35,675 bases of DNA from Promethearchaeota archaeon Loki_b31 (GTDB lineage Archaea; Asgardarchaeota; Lokiarchaeia; Sigyniarchaeales; SOKP01), in NCBI GenBank assembly GCA_005222975.1, contig NJBI01000037.1, positions 1-35,675 of the forward strand. Direction: 5' to 3'. Each line of letters starts with the position of its first letter. Within the stretch, counting starts at the first letter, position 1. Position numbers and translations under genes: made by a program. Below are positions 25,143 through 32,876 of this stretch, piece after piece. The notes under the pieces were generated by a model. It ran no database searches. It was not told where the DNA came from and saw only the letters and a list, made by a program, of their open reading frames with translations.

Positions 25143-25427
25143 TCATAATTCTCCTTCCCAAATTTCTATAAATTTCTTTAAACTCTTAGCGCGAATGTTT
25201 TCAGTTTTATATCGATATATTTTAATCCGTCCAAATACTTTTTCTTGAATTAGATTTAAGGATTTTAAATGATTTAGATGAGATTTAACGCTTGTGTGAT
25301 TCAGTCTTGATTTTTTTATAATTTGAGATATTGATAATTCATGGTTTATAGCAAGTATTTTTAATATTTTTATTCTCGCTTTTGAACCCAATAAATTCTC
25401 TATGTTAAAATTTTCTTTAACTATCAA
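25143..25427 (-). CDS. ArsR-like winged helix-turn-helix regulator
   Basis: A 94-residue DNA-binding protein. LLGSKARIKILKILAINHELSISQIIKKS gives the first helices, NHTSVKSHLNHLKSLNLIQEK is the recognition helix, and VFGRIKIYRYK is the wing. No ligand or metal-binding cysteines are visible. Its start overlaps the end of orc1 by 4 nt (ATGA type), so the two are translationally coupled, and the peptidase follows 4 nt later. It may regulate this operon. Confidence 0.8.
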   Translation of the reverse strand: MIVKENFNIENLLGSKARIKILKILAINHELSISQIIKKSRLNHTSVKSHLNHLKSLNLIQEKVFGRIKIYRYKTENIRAKSLKKFIEIWEGEL

Positions 25428-26638
25428 ATCTTAATTCCCTTAGATTGTAAAATGTTTATGATTATTTCTTCAAATTTTGAAAGTGAAATCTCTTGAACTG
25501 CAACTAAACCCCTTCGACCCTTTATAGCCTCACTTTTGATTTCCACAGTAATTAAATTCTCTCTTTTAAAATCTTGAAGATAATTCCATAATTGTGAATA
25601 CGACCGCGGTTGAATTCCTAAATTTTCGCATAAAATCAAATATGAATTTGTAATTACTAATGAAGAAATTTGAATCTTTCCACTTTTCTTTAAAGCTTTT
25701 ATAATTGCTAATAAGAAAATTACTTTCTGTAATGTCATATATTTTAAAACATCTAGAGTAGAAAATGGAACTATATCTTGATTTCCAAGACGTACGCATT
25801 CCATAGTGATATATTTTAAATCCTGACTTTCAGCAATTTTACTTGATTTCCATAAAAGATTTAACCCATATCTAATATCTCCACTTTGATAAACCAAATC
25901 TGAAATAGTTTTGATTAATTTGTTAGAAATTGCATTTTCTTTTAAACTTATCTCTGCTCTGTACTTCAAAATGTCATACAATTCCTCTTTTGTGTAATAT
26001 TTAAATTTGATTATGTTCCTTTGAAGCGTACTCATAGTACTAACATCTAAGTTATTTAAACACGAGATGTCTCTCGCTATTCCTATAATAGAAATGCGTT
26101 GTAGAGCGTTAAGAGAATCATCGTTAATCCTCGTAAGAGAATATATCAAGTCTCCACCTTTATTTATTAAATAACCTAATTCATCCAATATAATTAAAAG
26201 TTGTAAATTTTGGTTATTAACGGAGTCTACAATAATATCTAATAAATCTTGGGGCGAATATCCTCTTTTTGGAAAATTTTTATTAAGTGCACGAACGATT
26301 TTGATTAGAACTTTGTAACTAGTTCTTTCTTTCCTACAATTTATATGTACATATTTGATTAATATTGATCTTTTTTCTGCAGCATTTATTATCATCTCTC
26401 CAAACAATTTAATTGTTGCTGTTTTCCCTATTCCCGTTTTTCCTATAATTAATATTTTACGCGATAAAGAATTTGGATTTGTTATTAACACTAAAAAAAG
26501 TTGAGATAATAGCGCCAATTCCTTTTCTCGATGTAGTAACTTCTTTGGAACGAAATTATTTTCAAGTTTACTCTCGTTTTTGAATAATGAAGGTTTTTTT
26601 AATAAATCTTCAAAGTAATCTATTGTTATAAAGAACAC
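25424..26638 (-). CDS. cdc6: Orc1/Cdc6 replication initiator
   Basis: A 404-residue AAA+ ATPase of the archaeal Orc1/Cdc6 family, which binds origins and loads the MCM helicase. Walker A is GKTGIGKT (66-73), Walker B LLIILDEL with D152/E153, sensor-1 region SIIGIAR, and the arginine region DLVYQSGDIRYGLNLLWKS. The C-terminal winged helix covers about 310-404. The N-terminal part FVPKKLLHREKELALLSQLF is conserved. It starts at a GTG (26638-26636) and overlaps the ArsR-like gene downstream. Upstream 26639-26899 could hold an origin; no standard ORB repeats were seen. Confidence 0.9.
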   Translation of the reverse strand: MFFITIDYFEDLLKKPSLFKNESKLENNFVPKKLLHREKELALLSQLFLVLITNPNSLSRKILIIGKTGIGKTATIKLFGEMIINAAEKRSILIKYVHINCRKERTSYKVLIKIVRALNKNFPKRGYSPQDLLDIIVDSVNNQNLQLLIILDELGYLINKGGDLIYSLTRINDDSLNALQRISIIGIARDISCLNNLDVSTMSTLQRNIIKFKYYTKEELYDILKYRAEISLKENAISNKLIKTISDLVYQSGDIRYGLNLLWKSSKIAESQDLKYITMECVRLGNQDIVPFSTLDVLKYMTLQKVIFLLAIIKALKKSGKIQISSLVITNSYLILCENLGIQPRSYSQLWNYLQDFKRENLITVEIKSEAIKGRRGLVAVQEISLSKFEEIIINILQSKGIKI

Positions 26639-26899
26639 CCGATAAAATTATATTAAAAGTTAGAAAATTATTGTATATAATAAAATACAGAGTAGTAGTT
26701 TTTGATTATTAAAATAATAATTTAACATTTGATCAAACAATTTTCTCTTTGGAAATACCAAACACATCTCGCAATATCAATACTCGCTCTCAAAATACTT
26801 TAAAAAAACGCGTAATAATTTTTTGTCGGACATTTCATGCCATCATTGTATCTATAGATTCTACAATTTAAATTAATATTAGCAAATCAAATAAATAAA

Positions 26900-28117
26900 T
26901 TAGAATTTAAATGTTAGATCTCTAATTAATTTGAATTTTGTTCTTTTTCTAATATTAACTTTCATACAAATAGAAGTAAAAAGGATAATTAAAATCGAAA
27001 AAAGAAAAATGTTTGTTGTAAAAAATAAATTGAAAACCCCTTGACTTAAAAAATTTTGAATTTTAAAATTCAAAGTTATTGTTTTATTTTCTAGATATTT
27101 GGTGCCGTTGAAGACGATATCAACATAAAACTTTTTTTCATTTTCTTTAAATCTAAAGTTATTTGGAGAGATTTCAATATCTACATATCCCGATTGGTTG
27201 GTTTTAAATTCATCTTCATATTCCAATGATAAATCATTATAAATAATTGTTTTTAAAATCTGGTTTTTAAGTGGTTTTATACTTTGGTTGAAAAAATAGA
27301 AGTAAAGCTTGATTGTTATTAAATGATCATTTTCTAAATTCTTATCGAATCTCAATATTTCTACGAAAATTGCTAGTTTTTCTACTAAAATTTCATAAGA
27401 AAATGTAGCATTCTTATAAATCATGTTATTTCTTATGTTAAATATTATTGTATTTTCTCCTAAATTTAAATGAGAAATAGTTGATATATTAAATGAAATT
27501 TCCCCACTCTCGTTTGTTGTAAAATTATTTTGATAGAGTATTTTCTTATTAGAAATTATTTCAAAAAGAAAAGTTTCGTTAACTAAATAAGAGTTGTTGT
27601 CTGTGCTATAAAATTTTGCCGTAAAAAAGTTATAATCTCCGTATTTTAGAACGCTTTTTAAACCGATTAATTGACACATCACATTTCTTTTTAACACATT
27701 TACGATTATAATTCCTCTAAAAGCATTTACAGACCCCCCCGCTCCGTTTTGATCTTTGTAAAAATGGTATAATTTAATAAATAATGTATTAGTATAATTC
27801 GAAAATGAAATATTTAAAAATTCAATATTAATTGTCCAATTCTTTTCTGAATAACCAATTTCATGGTGCTCTGAAGAATTCCAAAGAATATTATCAAAAA
27901 TATCAAAAACTTGAACTTGGAAATACGAGATTTCATGGCTAGGGTCATAAATTAATTCCCATGAAGCGTTAATATTAATATTTTCGTTATTATAATAAAT
28001 ATCTTTATCGCTTGTAAAAACAAAAACATCGAAGGAAAAACTTTTAGCGGACTTGGTAATTAGCATTATTGATAGAACGAGACACAGGAATAAAACTATT
28101 TTATTCTTTTTGTTCAC
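26900..28117 (-). CDS. Secreted, membrane-anchored Ig-like surface protein
   Basis: A 405-residue protein with a signal peptide (KKNKIVLFLCLVLSIMLITKSAKS, residues ~2-26) and a C-terminal membrane helix (FTTNIFLFSILIILFTSICM) followed by a basic tail (NIRKRTKFKLIRDL). The outside part is all-beta, with many N-x-S/T glycosylation sites (for example NASW, NISF, NATFSY). It has several Ig-like or MG2-like units: FTSDKDIYYNNENI.. at the start, then segments like TTNESGEISFNIS and KTNQSGYVDIEIS, which share a 'threonine-N-x-S-G' turn and mark two related domains. Role: surface exposure or adhesion is likely. No enzyme motif was seen. Confidence 0.7.
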   Translation of the reverse strand: MNKKNKIVLFLCLVLSIMLITKSAKSFSFDVFVFTSDKDIYYNNENININASWELIYDPSHEISYFQVQVFDIFDNILWNSSEHHEIGYSEKNWTINIEFLNISFSNYTNTLFIKLYHFYKDQNGAGGSVNAFRGIIIVNVLKRNVMCQLIGLKSVLKYGDYNFFTAKFYSTDNNSYLVNETFLFEIISNKKILYQNNFTTNESGEISFNISTISHLNLGENTIIFNIRNNMIYKNATFSYEILVEKLAIFVEILRFDKNLENDHLITIKLYFYFFNQSIKPLKNQILKTIIYNDLSLEYEDEFKTNQSGYVDIEISPNNFRFKENEKKFYVDIVFNGTKYLENKTITLNFKIQNFLSQGVFNLFFTTNIFLFSILIILFTSICMKVNIRKRTKFKLIRDLTFKF

Positions 28118-28222
28118 ATCAATTCTTTATATTAAATTATAAAAACTTAGATAATTTCAAAAAACATTTATTTTATCAAATATTTAAATTCAAAACTAAG
28201 AAATGTGTTTTGCTGAAACTAG

Positions 28223-28420
28223 ATGGGAAAAGTTAGAACTATATTAATAAAAAAGGTTTCAAAAGAGTTAATAAATAAATATCCTGATGTCTTTACTACG
28301 GATTTTGAAAAAAATAAAGAATTATTGGATAAATATCTTGAAGTAGACTCAAAACACTTAAGAAATCGAATTTCGGGATATATCGTTAATCTAATGAAGA
28401 TCAGATCTCGAGAACAATAA
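28223..28420 (+). CDS. rps17e: Ribosomal protein eS17
   Basis: A 65-residue small-subunit protein shared by archaea and eukaryotes. It matches the family along its length: MGKVRTILIKKVSKELINKY, then PDVFTTDFEKNKELLDKYL and LRNRISGYIVNLMK. Length is normal for archaea. It starts the plus-strand run that continues with the ZNRD2-like gene 45 nt on, divergent from the surface-protein gene. Confidence 0.96.
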   Translation: MGKVRTILIKKVSKELINKYPDVFTTDFEKNKELLDKYLEVDSKHLRNRISGYIVNLMKIRSREQ

Positions 28421-28465
28421 AAAATTGAAAAAAATTGAGTTTAATTATAATTATTTATAGAGGAT

Positions 28466-28846
28466 GTGGCGTTTATTAAAGAAGACGCAAAGAAAATGGC
28501 AGATCTTCTAAGAACGGGTCATAAAATGCTAAATTTATCTTGCCCTATTTGTAATAATCCAATTTTTCAAAATAAAGAAGGAGTATCTTTTTGTGCAATT
28601 TGTAATAGAGCAGTAATTATGGCAGACAGCGTTTCAGATAAAAATATTGAGGAAAATGAAACAATTCTGAATAAAGACACCAAACAAGTCAATATACCAA
28701 TCGTATTAATAACCATTCTTACTGATAAACTAAATTGGATTACTCAAAAATTAGAGAAAGAGAATCAATTGGATATTATCGAAAAATATTTAAAAATATT
28801 ATTTGATCTTTTAAACCTATTAGAAAAAGCTAAAGGCTTTAAATAA
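28466..28846 (+). CDS. ZNRD2/UPF0148-like zinc protein
   Basis: A 126-residue protein of the Sjogren/scleroderma autoantigen 1 (p27, ZNRD2) family. The pattern is clear: MADLLRTGHKMLNLSCPICNNPIFQNKEGVSFCAICN, a four-cysteine zinc ribbon after a conserved amphipathic helix. The C-terminal half is acidic, ending in a helical segment (IIEKYLKILFDLLNLLEK). The molecular role is not known in archaea. It starts with GTG at 28466, with AGAGGA just before it. It may be co-transcribed with eS17. The tRNA-Glu converges on it 31 nt later. Confidence 0.85.
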   Translation: MAFIKEDAKKMADLLRTGHKMLNLSCPICNNPIFQNKEGVSFCAICNRAVIMADSVSDKNIEENETILNKDTKQVNIPIVLITILTDKLNWITQKLEKENQLDIIEKYLKILFDLLNLLEKAKGFK

Positions 28847-28877
28847 TAAAAAGCGTGTTAAAAGATTTATGTGTTAA

Positions 28878-28987
28878 TGCTTCTGCCGGGATTTGAACCC
28901 GGGTCACGAGGGTGAGAGCCTCGCATGCTTAATCCTTTTTTCTGTGTTAAGAAATCAGTAAGTTTGACCGGACTACACTACAGAAGC
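28878..28987 (-). tRNA. tRNA-Glu (CTC) with an apparent intron at the D-arm
   Basis: Acceptor GCTTCTG (28987-28981) pairs fully with CAGAAGC before discriminator A at 28878. The anticodon loop CTCTCAC gives CTC (glutamate), and the T-stem is CCGGG/CCCGG. The D-stem 5' half GTGT and loop AGTCCGGTCAA match normal tRNA-Glu, but its 3' half GCAT is 35 nt further on. Removing 28963-28929 restores a 75-nt tRNA. A bulge-helix-bulge can be drawn: exon GGTC pairs with intron GATT (two G-U), with 3-nt bulges AA^A and AA^G, and CTT/AAG as the inner helix. This supports a real intron between positions about 21 and 22, though a shift of a base or two is possible. Confidence 0.9.
28929..28963 (-). other. 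Putative 35-nt tRNA-Glu intron in the D-arm
   Basis: The segment between GGTCAA and GCAT of the D-arm. It can form its own hairpin TTTCT/AGAAA and a bulge-helix-bulge with the exons. Confidence 0.65.
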
Positions 28988-29241
28988 AAATAAAATATTA
29001 TAACGCCAATGTTTTAATAAATTTTAACTAAATTTTAAATTTAATTAAAACAATTTTTAGTCTTATTATATAGATTAAATTCAGTAAAAAGAGCCGAAAA
29101 TCAATTGAATTAACATACAAATTCAAATTATTGACGATTAACGATTAAAAGAAGCAATAAAATAAAAAAATAATATATATTGAGTAATATTAAAAAAAGA
29201 AACATTAATTAAATTGCATTCAATATTTAGCCTTTTATATA

Positions 29242-30276
29242 TTACATTGAAATTTGAACTTCATTTGTTATGAAGATTGGTTTAAGCAGGTTTACATAGT
29301 GGTCTCTAATAGAATATTCTGCGATCTTAGTTGCGTCTGAAATTAATTTTTGAGTTAATACGGTTTTTTGGTTAAACTCTCTAGATAATAACTTATCAGC
29401 TAAATATATTACCGCTCCTGTTAAAATAAAAGGATTTCGGCCACCTCGATGCCATTTAGTCAAGCTACTTAGAATTGTTCTGCATTTACTTGTTAAATTG
29501 CGTTTATAATCTTCTTTTGACCAATTACTTCCTTTTTTAATTAATCTATCTTCCAAATTTTTATGATTTATAATACTATCTATTAATCTAATTAGGTAAT
29601 CTTCACTTTTATGTGGAATTGCATTACTATTCAAATGAAATTTATATCTTATTCCATCTCTCAAAATTAGCCTTGGATTAACTCTATGACCAAAATTTTG
29701 AAAGGCATCAGAAATTTCATTTATTGTAACTGGGGCATTATGATACTCTTTGCGAACAGAATAAAAAATACAAAATGCGATCAAAGAAATATTATTTATG
29801 ATTTTTTCCTCATTTTTAACAATCTTTTTGTAATAATACGCAGCGTTGTTTCGGATATTTTTATTTAAATTAAGGTAAATTGATATTTTATTCAAGATAT
29901 TGAAGATTCTATATTCTGTTTCATGATTTTTAATCCTTAGAAATTGAGTATAGTTTTTCTTTAACCTTCTATATAATTTTTGCTCATCAGGCGGCAATAA
30001 TTTTCCTGTTTTATCTTTAAGATATTTTGACTTCTCATAATCTATAAAGGTCCCCAATCCCCCGATATAATCGGTTCTTTCTCCTAACGCAACATACTGT
30101 TTATTCAAGTTATTTTTAATATTGGTCTCATTAAAGATGTATGACGAATCCTTATAAATTTTATCTAATACTAAACCACATTCCTTACATGTCATTTCGA
30201 ATGAGTTTGTTATGACACGACCCCCACATTCAGAGCATTTTTCATAAACTTTACTCTTTTTTGTATTATTTACCAA
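29242..30276 (-). CDS. tfb: Divergent transcription factor B (TFB2)
   Basis: A 344-residue TFB paralogue, about 50 residues longer than the one at 3775. The zinc ribbon (CSECGG, CKECGL, residues ~14-34) is kept, followed by a B-linker ending in GGLGTFIDYEK. The following cyclin repeats are much weaker than in the first TFB: NISLIAFCIFYSVRKEY in repeat one and NPFILTGAVIYLADKLL in repeat two. QKLISDATKIAEYSIRDHYVNLL still fits the C-terminal helix-turn-helix. There is an unusual basic insert (DRLIKKGSNWSKEDYKRNLTSKCR) between them. It may direct RNA polymerase to a special promoter set. It stands alone, 255 nt past the tRNA-Glu. Confidence 0.85.
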   Translation of the reverse strand: MVNNTKKSKVYEKCSECGGRVITNSFEMTCKECGLVLDKIYKDSSYIFNETNIKNNLNKQYVALGERTDYIGGLGTFIDYEKSKYLKDKTGKLLPPDEQKLYRRLKKNYTQFLRIKNHETEYRIFNILNKISIYLNLNKNIRNNAAYYYKKIVKNEEKIINNISLIAFCIFYSVRKEYHNAPVTINEISDAFQNFGHRVNPRLILRDGIRYKFHLNSNAIPHKSEDYLIRLIDSIINHKNLEDRLIKKGSNWSKEDYKRNLTSKCRTILSSLTKWHRGGRNPFILTGAVIYLADKLLSREFNQKTVLTQKLISDATKIAEYSIRDHYVNLLKPIFITNEVQISM

Positions 30277-30525
30277 ATTTATTTCACACCAATTAATTGT
30301 TATAATGTAATTAATTTAGAAACCATTTATCTCGATTTTGTAGAATTTTAGTTGTTTACAATTGGAAAATAATTCCATTAAAATACATAGAACATCTATA
30401 GCGAAGGGCTGAGGGATTATTGGAAGTAAAAAAAAAATATAGTATTTTTTAACTTTTAATTTATACTACATTTTACATCAGATTTGTTATTCTTAAAAAA
30501 AATCATTTTAAAAAGAGATATTTCA

Positions 30526-30777
30526 ATGAGTCAATCTCCAAATAAACTCGAAAAGATAAAAAAAATAACTTCAAGCCACAGTAATTTGTTTAAAAGAATT
30601 TTCAAAGAATTAAACCTTATTATAAAAGGGAAGAGAGAAATTATGTATTCCGATATTATTAATCTTATTATACGAGAAGGTTATAAAGGAGAAATATATA
30701 ATGAAATAATTTTATGGTGTAATTATAATATAAGACAAGGGAAATATATTGTAGTGATTGAACAAATAAAGCTTTAG
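30526..30777 (+). CDS. Small hypothetical protein
   Basis: Eighty-three residues from ATG 30526, or 97 from an in-frame TTG at 30484; the ATG is favoured since SQSPNKLEKIKKI follows a purine-rich AAAAGAGA. It is basic and helical (LFKRIFKELNLIIKGKREI), then shows YSDIINLIIREGYKGEIYNEIILWCNYNIRQGKYIVV, a strand-helix unit that looks like a small winged-helix or swapped domain. No function is assigned. It stands alone between TFB2 and the GTPase. Confidence 0.5.
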   Translation: MSQSPNKLEKIKKITSSHSNLFKRIFKELNLIIKGKREIMYSDIINLIIREGYKGEIYNEIILWCNYNIRQGKYIVVIEQIKL

Positions 30778-31036
30778 AAAAATCTTTGAAATTAAATAAA
30801 GAAAAGAAGTTTTATATATTAATAAAAAAGGTTAATTTGAAAATTGATTTTCATTTTAATCTTTACTCTTCTAAATTGCTAAGAAATGAAAACTAAAATA
30901 AAATTATAAATGTGTAATTATATTAATATTTAATAATATTATTATATAAAGACCAAAGCGATCTTTCTTTATGTATATAATTTAATAATATGTTTTTTCA
31001 GCCTTTTAAATATTAAACTTCAATGAGGATTTTTCT

Positions 31037-31717
31037 ATGGTTCGATGGACGGCAGATCATAATGTATATATAAAAATACTCTATTGGGGTATGGGAGGAT
31101 CAGGAAAAACAACTATAGTAGACACATTATATAGATTAACTAAGGAACAAAAAAAAGACATTACTCCAACTGGAAATCTAACTAAAATTTCTATGGCAAG
31201 CGGGTCAACATTATATTTTGATAGAGGTATTTTTCAATCAACTAAACAGAATAAAGTATATTACCATGTCTATACTGTTGCTGGGCAGAGCAGGTTCTCT
31301 CCTTTAAGAAAGAAGATTTTCAAGGGTACAGATGGGGTTATTTTTGTCGTTGATTCACAAACACATTTTTTTGAAGATAATATTGAGTCCCTAAAAGAAT
31401 TAAAAAATATTACAAGGGGTAAGTTAATTAAAGAAATTCCCTTGATAACAATGTTAAATAAGCAAGATCTTAGTGAAACTATTGGAGAAGAAGATTTTAA
31501 ACAAGTTCTCAAGGAGGAAAAACTCTGGTATGAACCTGATCATGAATTATATATTTGGAATCCCATAATATACAAAACATGTGCATTATACGACAAGAAA
31601 ATAGATGTTTATCGTAGTTTTACCGAATGCGCAAGAAGAACAGGGCTATATCAAATATATGGGGATGGCAAAGCACCTGTTGGAAATAATTTTAGCAGAG
31701 ACCTCCCTAAATTTTAG
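31037..31717 (+). CDS. MglA/Ras-superfamily small GTPase, divergent
   Basis: A 226-residue GTPase. P-loop GMGGSGKTT begins at G18; G3 reads TVAGQSRF instead of DxxG; G4 is NKQD; G5 is KTCAL. Switch 1 holds TPTGNLTKISM with a candidate magnesium-binding threonine. TVAGQ in place of DTAGQ is the MglA-type change, where the D is lost but G-Q stays. It differs from standard MglA by a longer C-terminus (ARRTGLYQIYGDGKAPVGN..). There is no lipid-attachment cysteine at its C-terminus. Likely a molecular switch. The preceding promoter region is AT-rich, with TATATAA near 30944 and 30976. Confidence 0.85.
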   Translation: MVRWTADHNVYIKILYWGMGGSGKTTIVDTLYRLTKEQKKDITPTGNLTKISMASGSTLYFDRGIFQSTKQNKVYYHVYTVAGQSRFSPLRKKIFKGTDGVIFVVDSQTHFFEDNIESLKELKNITRGKLIKEIPLITMLNKQDLSETIGEEDFKQVLKEEKLWYEPDHELYIWNPIIYKTCALYDKKIDVYRSFTECARRTGLYQIYGDGKAPVGNNFSRDLPKF

Positions 31718-32076
31718 AAATAGATACGAATATTCAATTTTTTCTTATTATGCTAATGATTACATTTTAATCAAAATTTAATAAAAAGATAAAATTCTCA
31801 TTTTTTAAATAGGTATAATGCGTTTTATTTTTTAGAATTATTAAATAAAATTTATTATTTCAAAGGATACTAGGATTTCCCTAAGGTTATAAAAATTCAA
31901 TGAAAATAACTAACATACATGACCTATTAAATTCAGGAATGAAATGTTATAGTTACCTTGAGGATTATAAGAACCAAAATCTCTTAAATATAAATTTTCC
32001 CATAATTTAATAATTTATATAAATTCTTAATCATTTTATCTAGCATAAACCAATATTAATTTATGTTGAAATAGTT
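31718..32076. other. Mostly gene-free stretch with one very short candidate frame
   Basis: No clear gene. A 36-codon frame is listed at 31900-32010. TATA-like TTTATATAAA near 32018-32027 would fit the promoter of the winged-helix gene at 32077. Confidence 0.4.
31900..32010 (+). CDS. Candidate very short ORF (36 aa)
   Basis: An ATG at 31900 opens 36 codons (MKITNIHDLLNSGMKCYSYL...) to the TAA at 32010. A TATAAAA lies only ~12 nt before the start, and no clear ribosome-binding site is seen. Its chance of being real is low; it is listed because the amino-acid mix looks less random than its surroundings. Confidence 0.2.
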   Translation: MKITNIHDLLNSGMKCYSYLEDYKNQNLLNINFPII

Positions 32077-32259
32077 ATGGGAGTTTATAATAGCATAAAA
32101 GAAGAATTACCTAACCAATTTTCAATTTTTCAGTTAATTAGTATTTTAGGAGTAGATGCTCAAGAAGGACGTAAGGTCAGAAATTTATTAAAGCAATTTC
32201 ATAATAAAGGTTTTATTAAAAGACTCTCAAAAAATATGTATGAAAAAATTGAAAAATAA
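32077..32259 (+). CDS. Tiny winged-helix DNA-binding protein
   Basis: Sixty residues. FSIFQLISILGVDAQEGRKVRNLLKQFHNKGFIKRLSKNMYEK reads as helix, turn, recognition helix and wing, the layout of a minimal winged-helix domain. No ligand domain. It converges on the MglA-like GTPase gene 8 nt away and so ends where that operon ends. It could regulate nearby genes; the targets are not visible. Confidence 0.6.
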   Translation: MGVYNSIKEELPNQFSIFQLISILGVDAQEGRKVRNLLKQFHNKGFIKRLSKNMYEKIEK

Positions 32260-32267
32260 ATAAATTA

Positions 32268-32876
32268 TTAATTTGTTATACTCATTTTTAAAGTTAATTG
32301 TGGAAAAATAAAAGTTATAACCCGATTAAAAGAATCTAAAACTCCTTTTCCTTCAATTGCTATTGTCTTATTAACAGAAATAAACTTAAACATATTGAAA
32401 TTTATTTCACTTAAAAACTCGTATTCGTTTAATTTTTGAGGATCTTCTACATCGTATTTATTTAATGAAATAACTATGGGAAGGTTATAAAATTCATTTT
32501 TAAACATAGTTTTTAATTCATTCCATGATCTCAAATTATGTTGTAAACATTGAGCTCTTGAATCAACAACAAAAATTAATCCATCAACACCGTTTAAAGT
32601 AGCGGGCCGGGTGCTTGCATAGAAATCTTGCCCGGTAGCAGAATAAATAAGAAATTTTAAACTCCATTCCGCACCCTTAAATTGTAAAACACCAAAATCA
32701 AACAATAAAGTTCTCCCAACGGTACTATCAATAGAATTTAGGTTTTCCTCTTTGTTGAAATAAGAAAATAATTGTTTTATTGATGTCGTTTTTCCTGACA
32801 TGGCAGGACCGTAATACACGATTTTAACTTGCAAATTTTTTTTCTCATAATCATATATCAAATTAATTAACCCCAT
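32268..32876 (-). CDS. MglA-like small GTPase
   Basis: A 202-residue GTPase of the MglA branch. The P-loop GPAMSGKTT begins at G23, the MglA form. STVGRTLLFDFGVL matches the MglA switch-1 strand. G3 is SATGQDFY in place of PGQxxY. VDGLIFVVDSR and LNKYD (G4) follow, and KTIAIEGKGVLDSF is the G5 end. Partner proteins in this family control GTP hydrolysis through Roadblock-domain dimers. Here the gene lies third, directly after a tandem Roadblock protein and an unknown protein, with a 10-nt overlap to the latter. No membrane-anchor motif at the C-terminus. Likely a spatial or membrane-associated switch. Confidence 0.88.
   Translation of the reverse strand: MGLINLIYDYEKKNLQVKIVYYGPAMSGKTTSIKQLFSYFNKEENLNSIDSTVGRTLLFDFGVLQFKGAEWSLKFLIYSATGQDFYASTRPATLNGVDGLIFVVDSRAQCLQHNLRSWNELKTMFKNEFYNLPIVISLNKYDVEDPQKLNEYEFLSEINFNMFKFISVNKTIAIEGKGVLDSFNRVITFIFPQLTLKMSITN

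Noticed and set aside
26639..26899. Replication origin next to orc1/cdc6.
   Set aside because: The gap is AT-rich and has one weak TTTGG/CCAAA inverted pair, but no repeated ORB-like boxes or G-rich motif, so an origin call is not supported.
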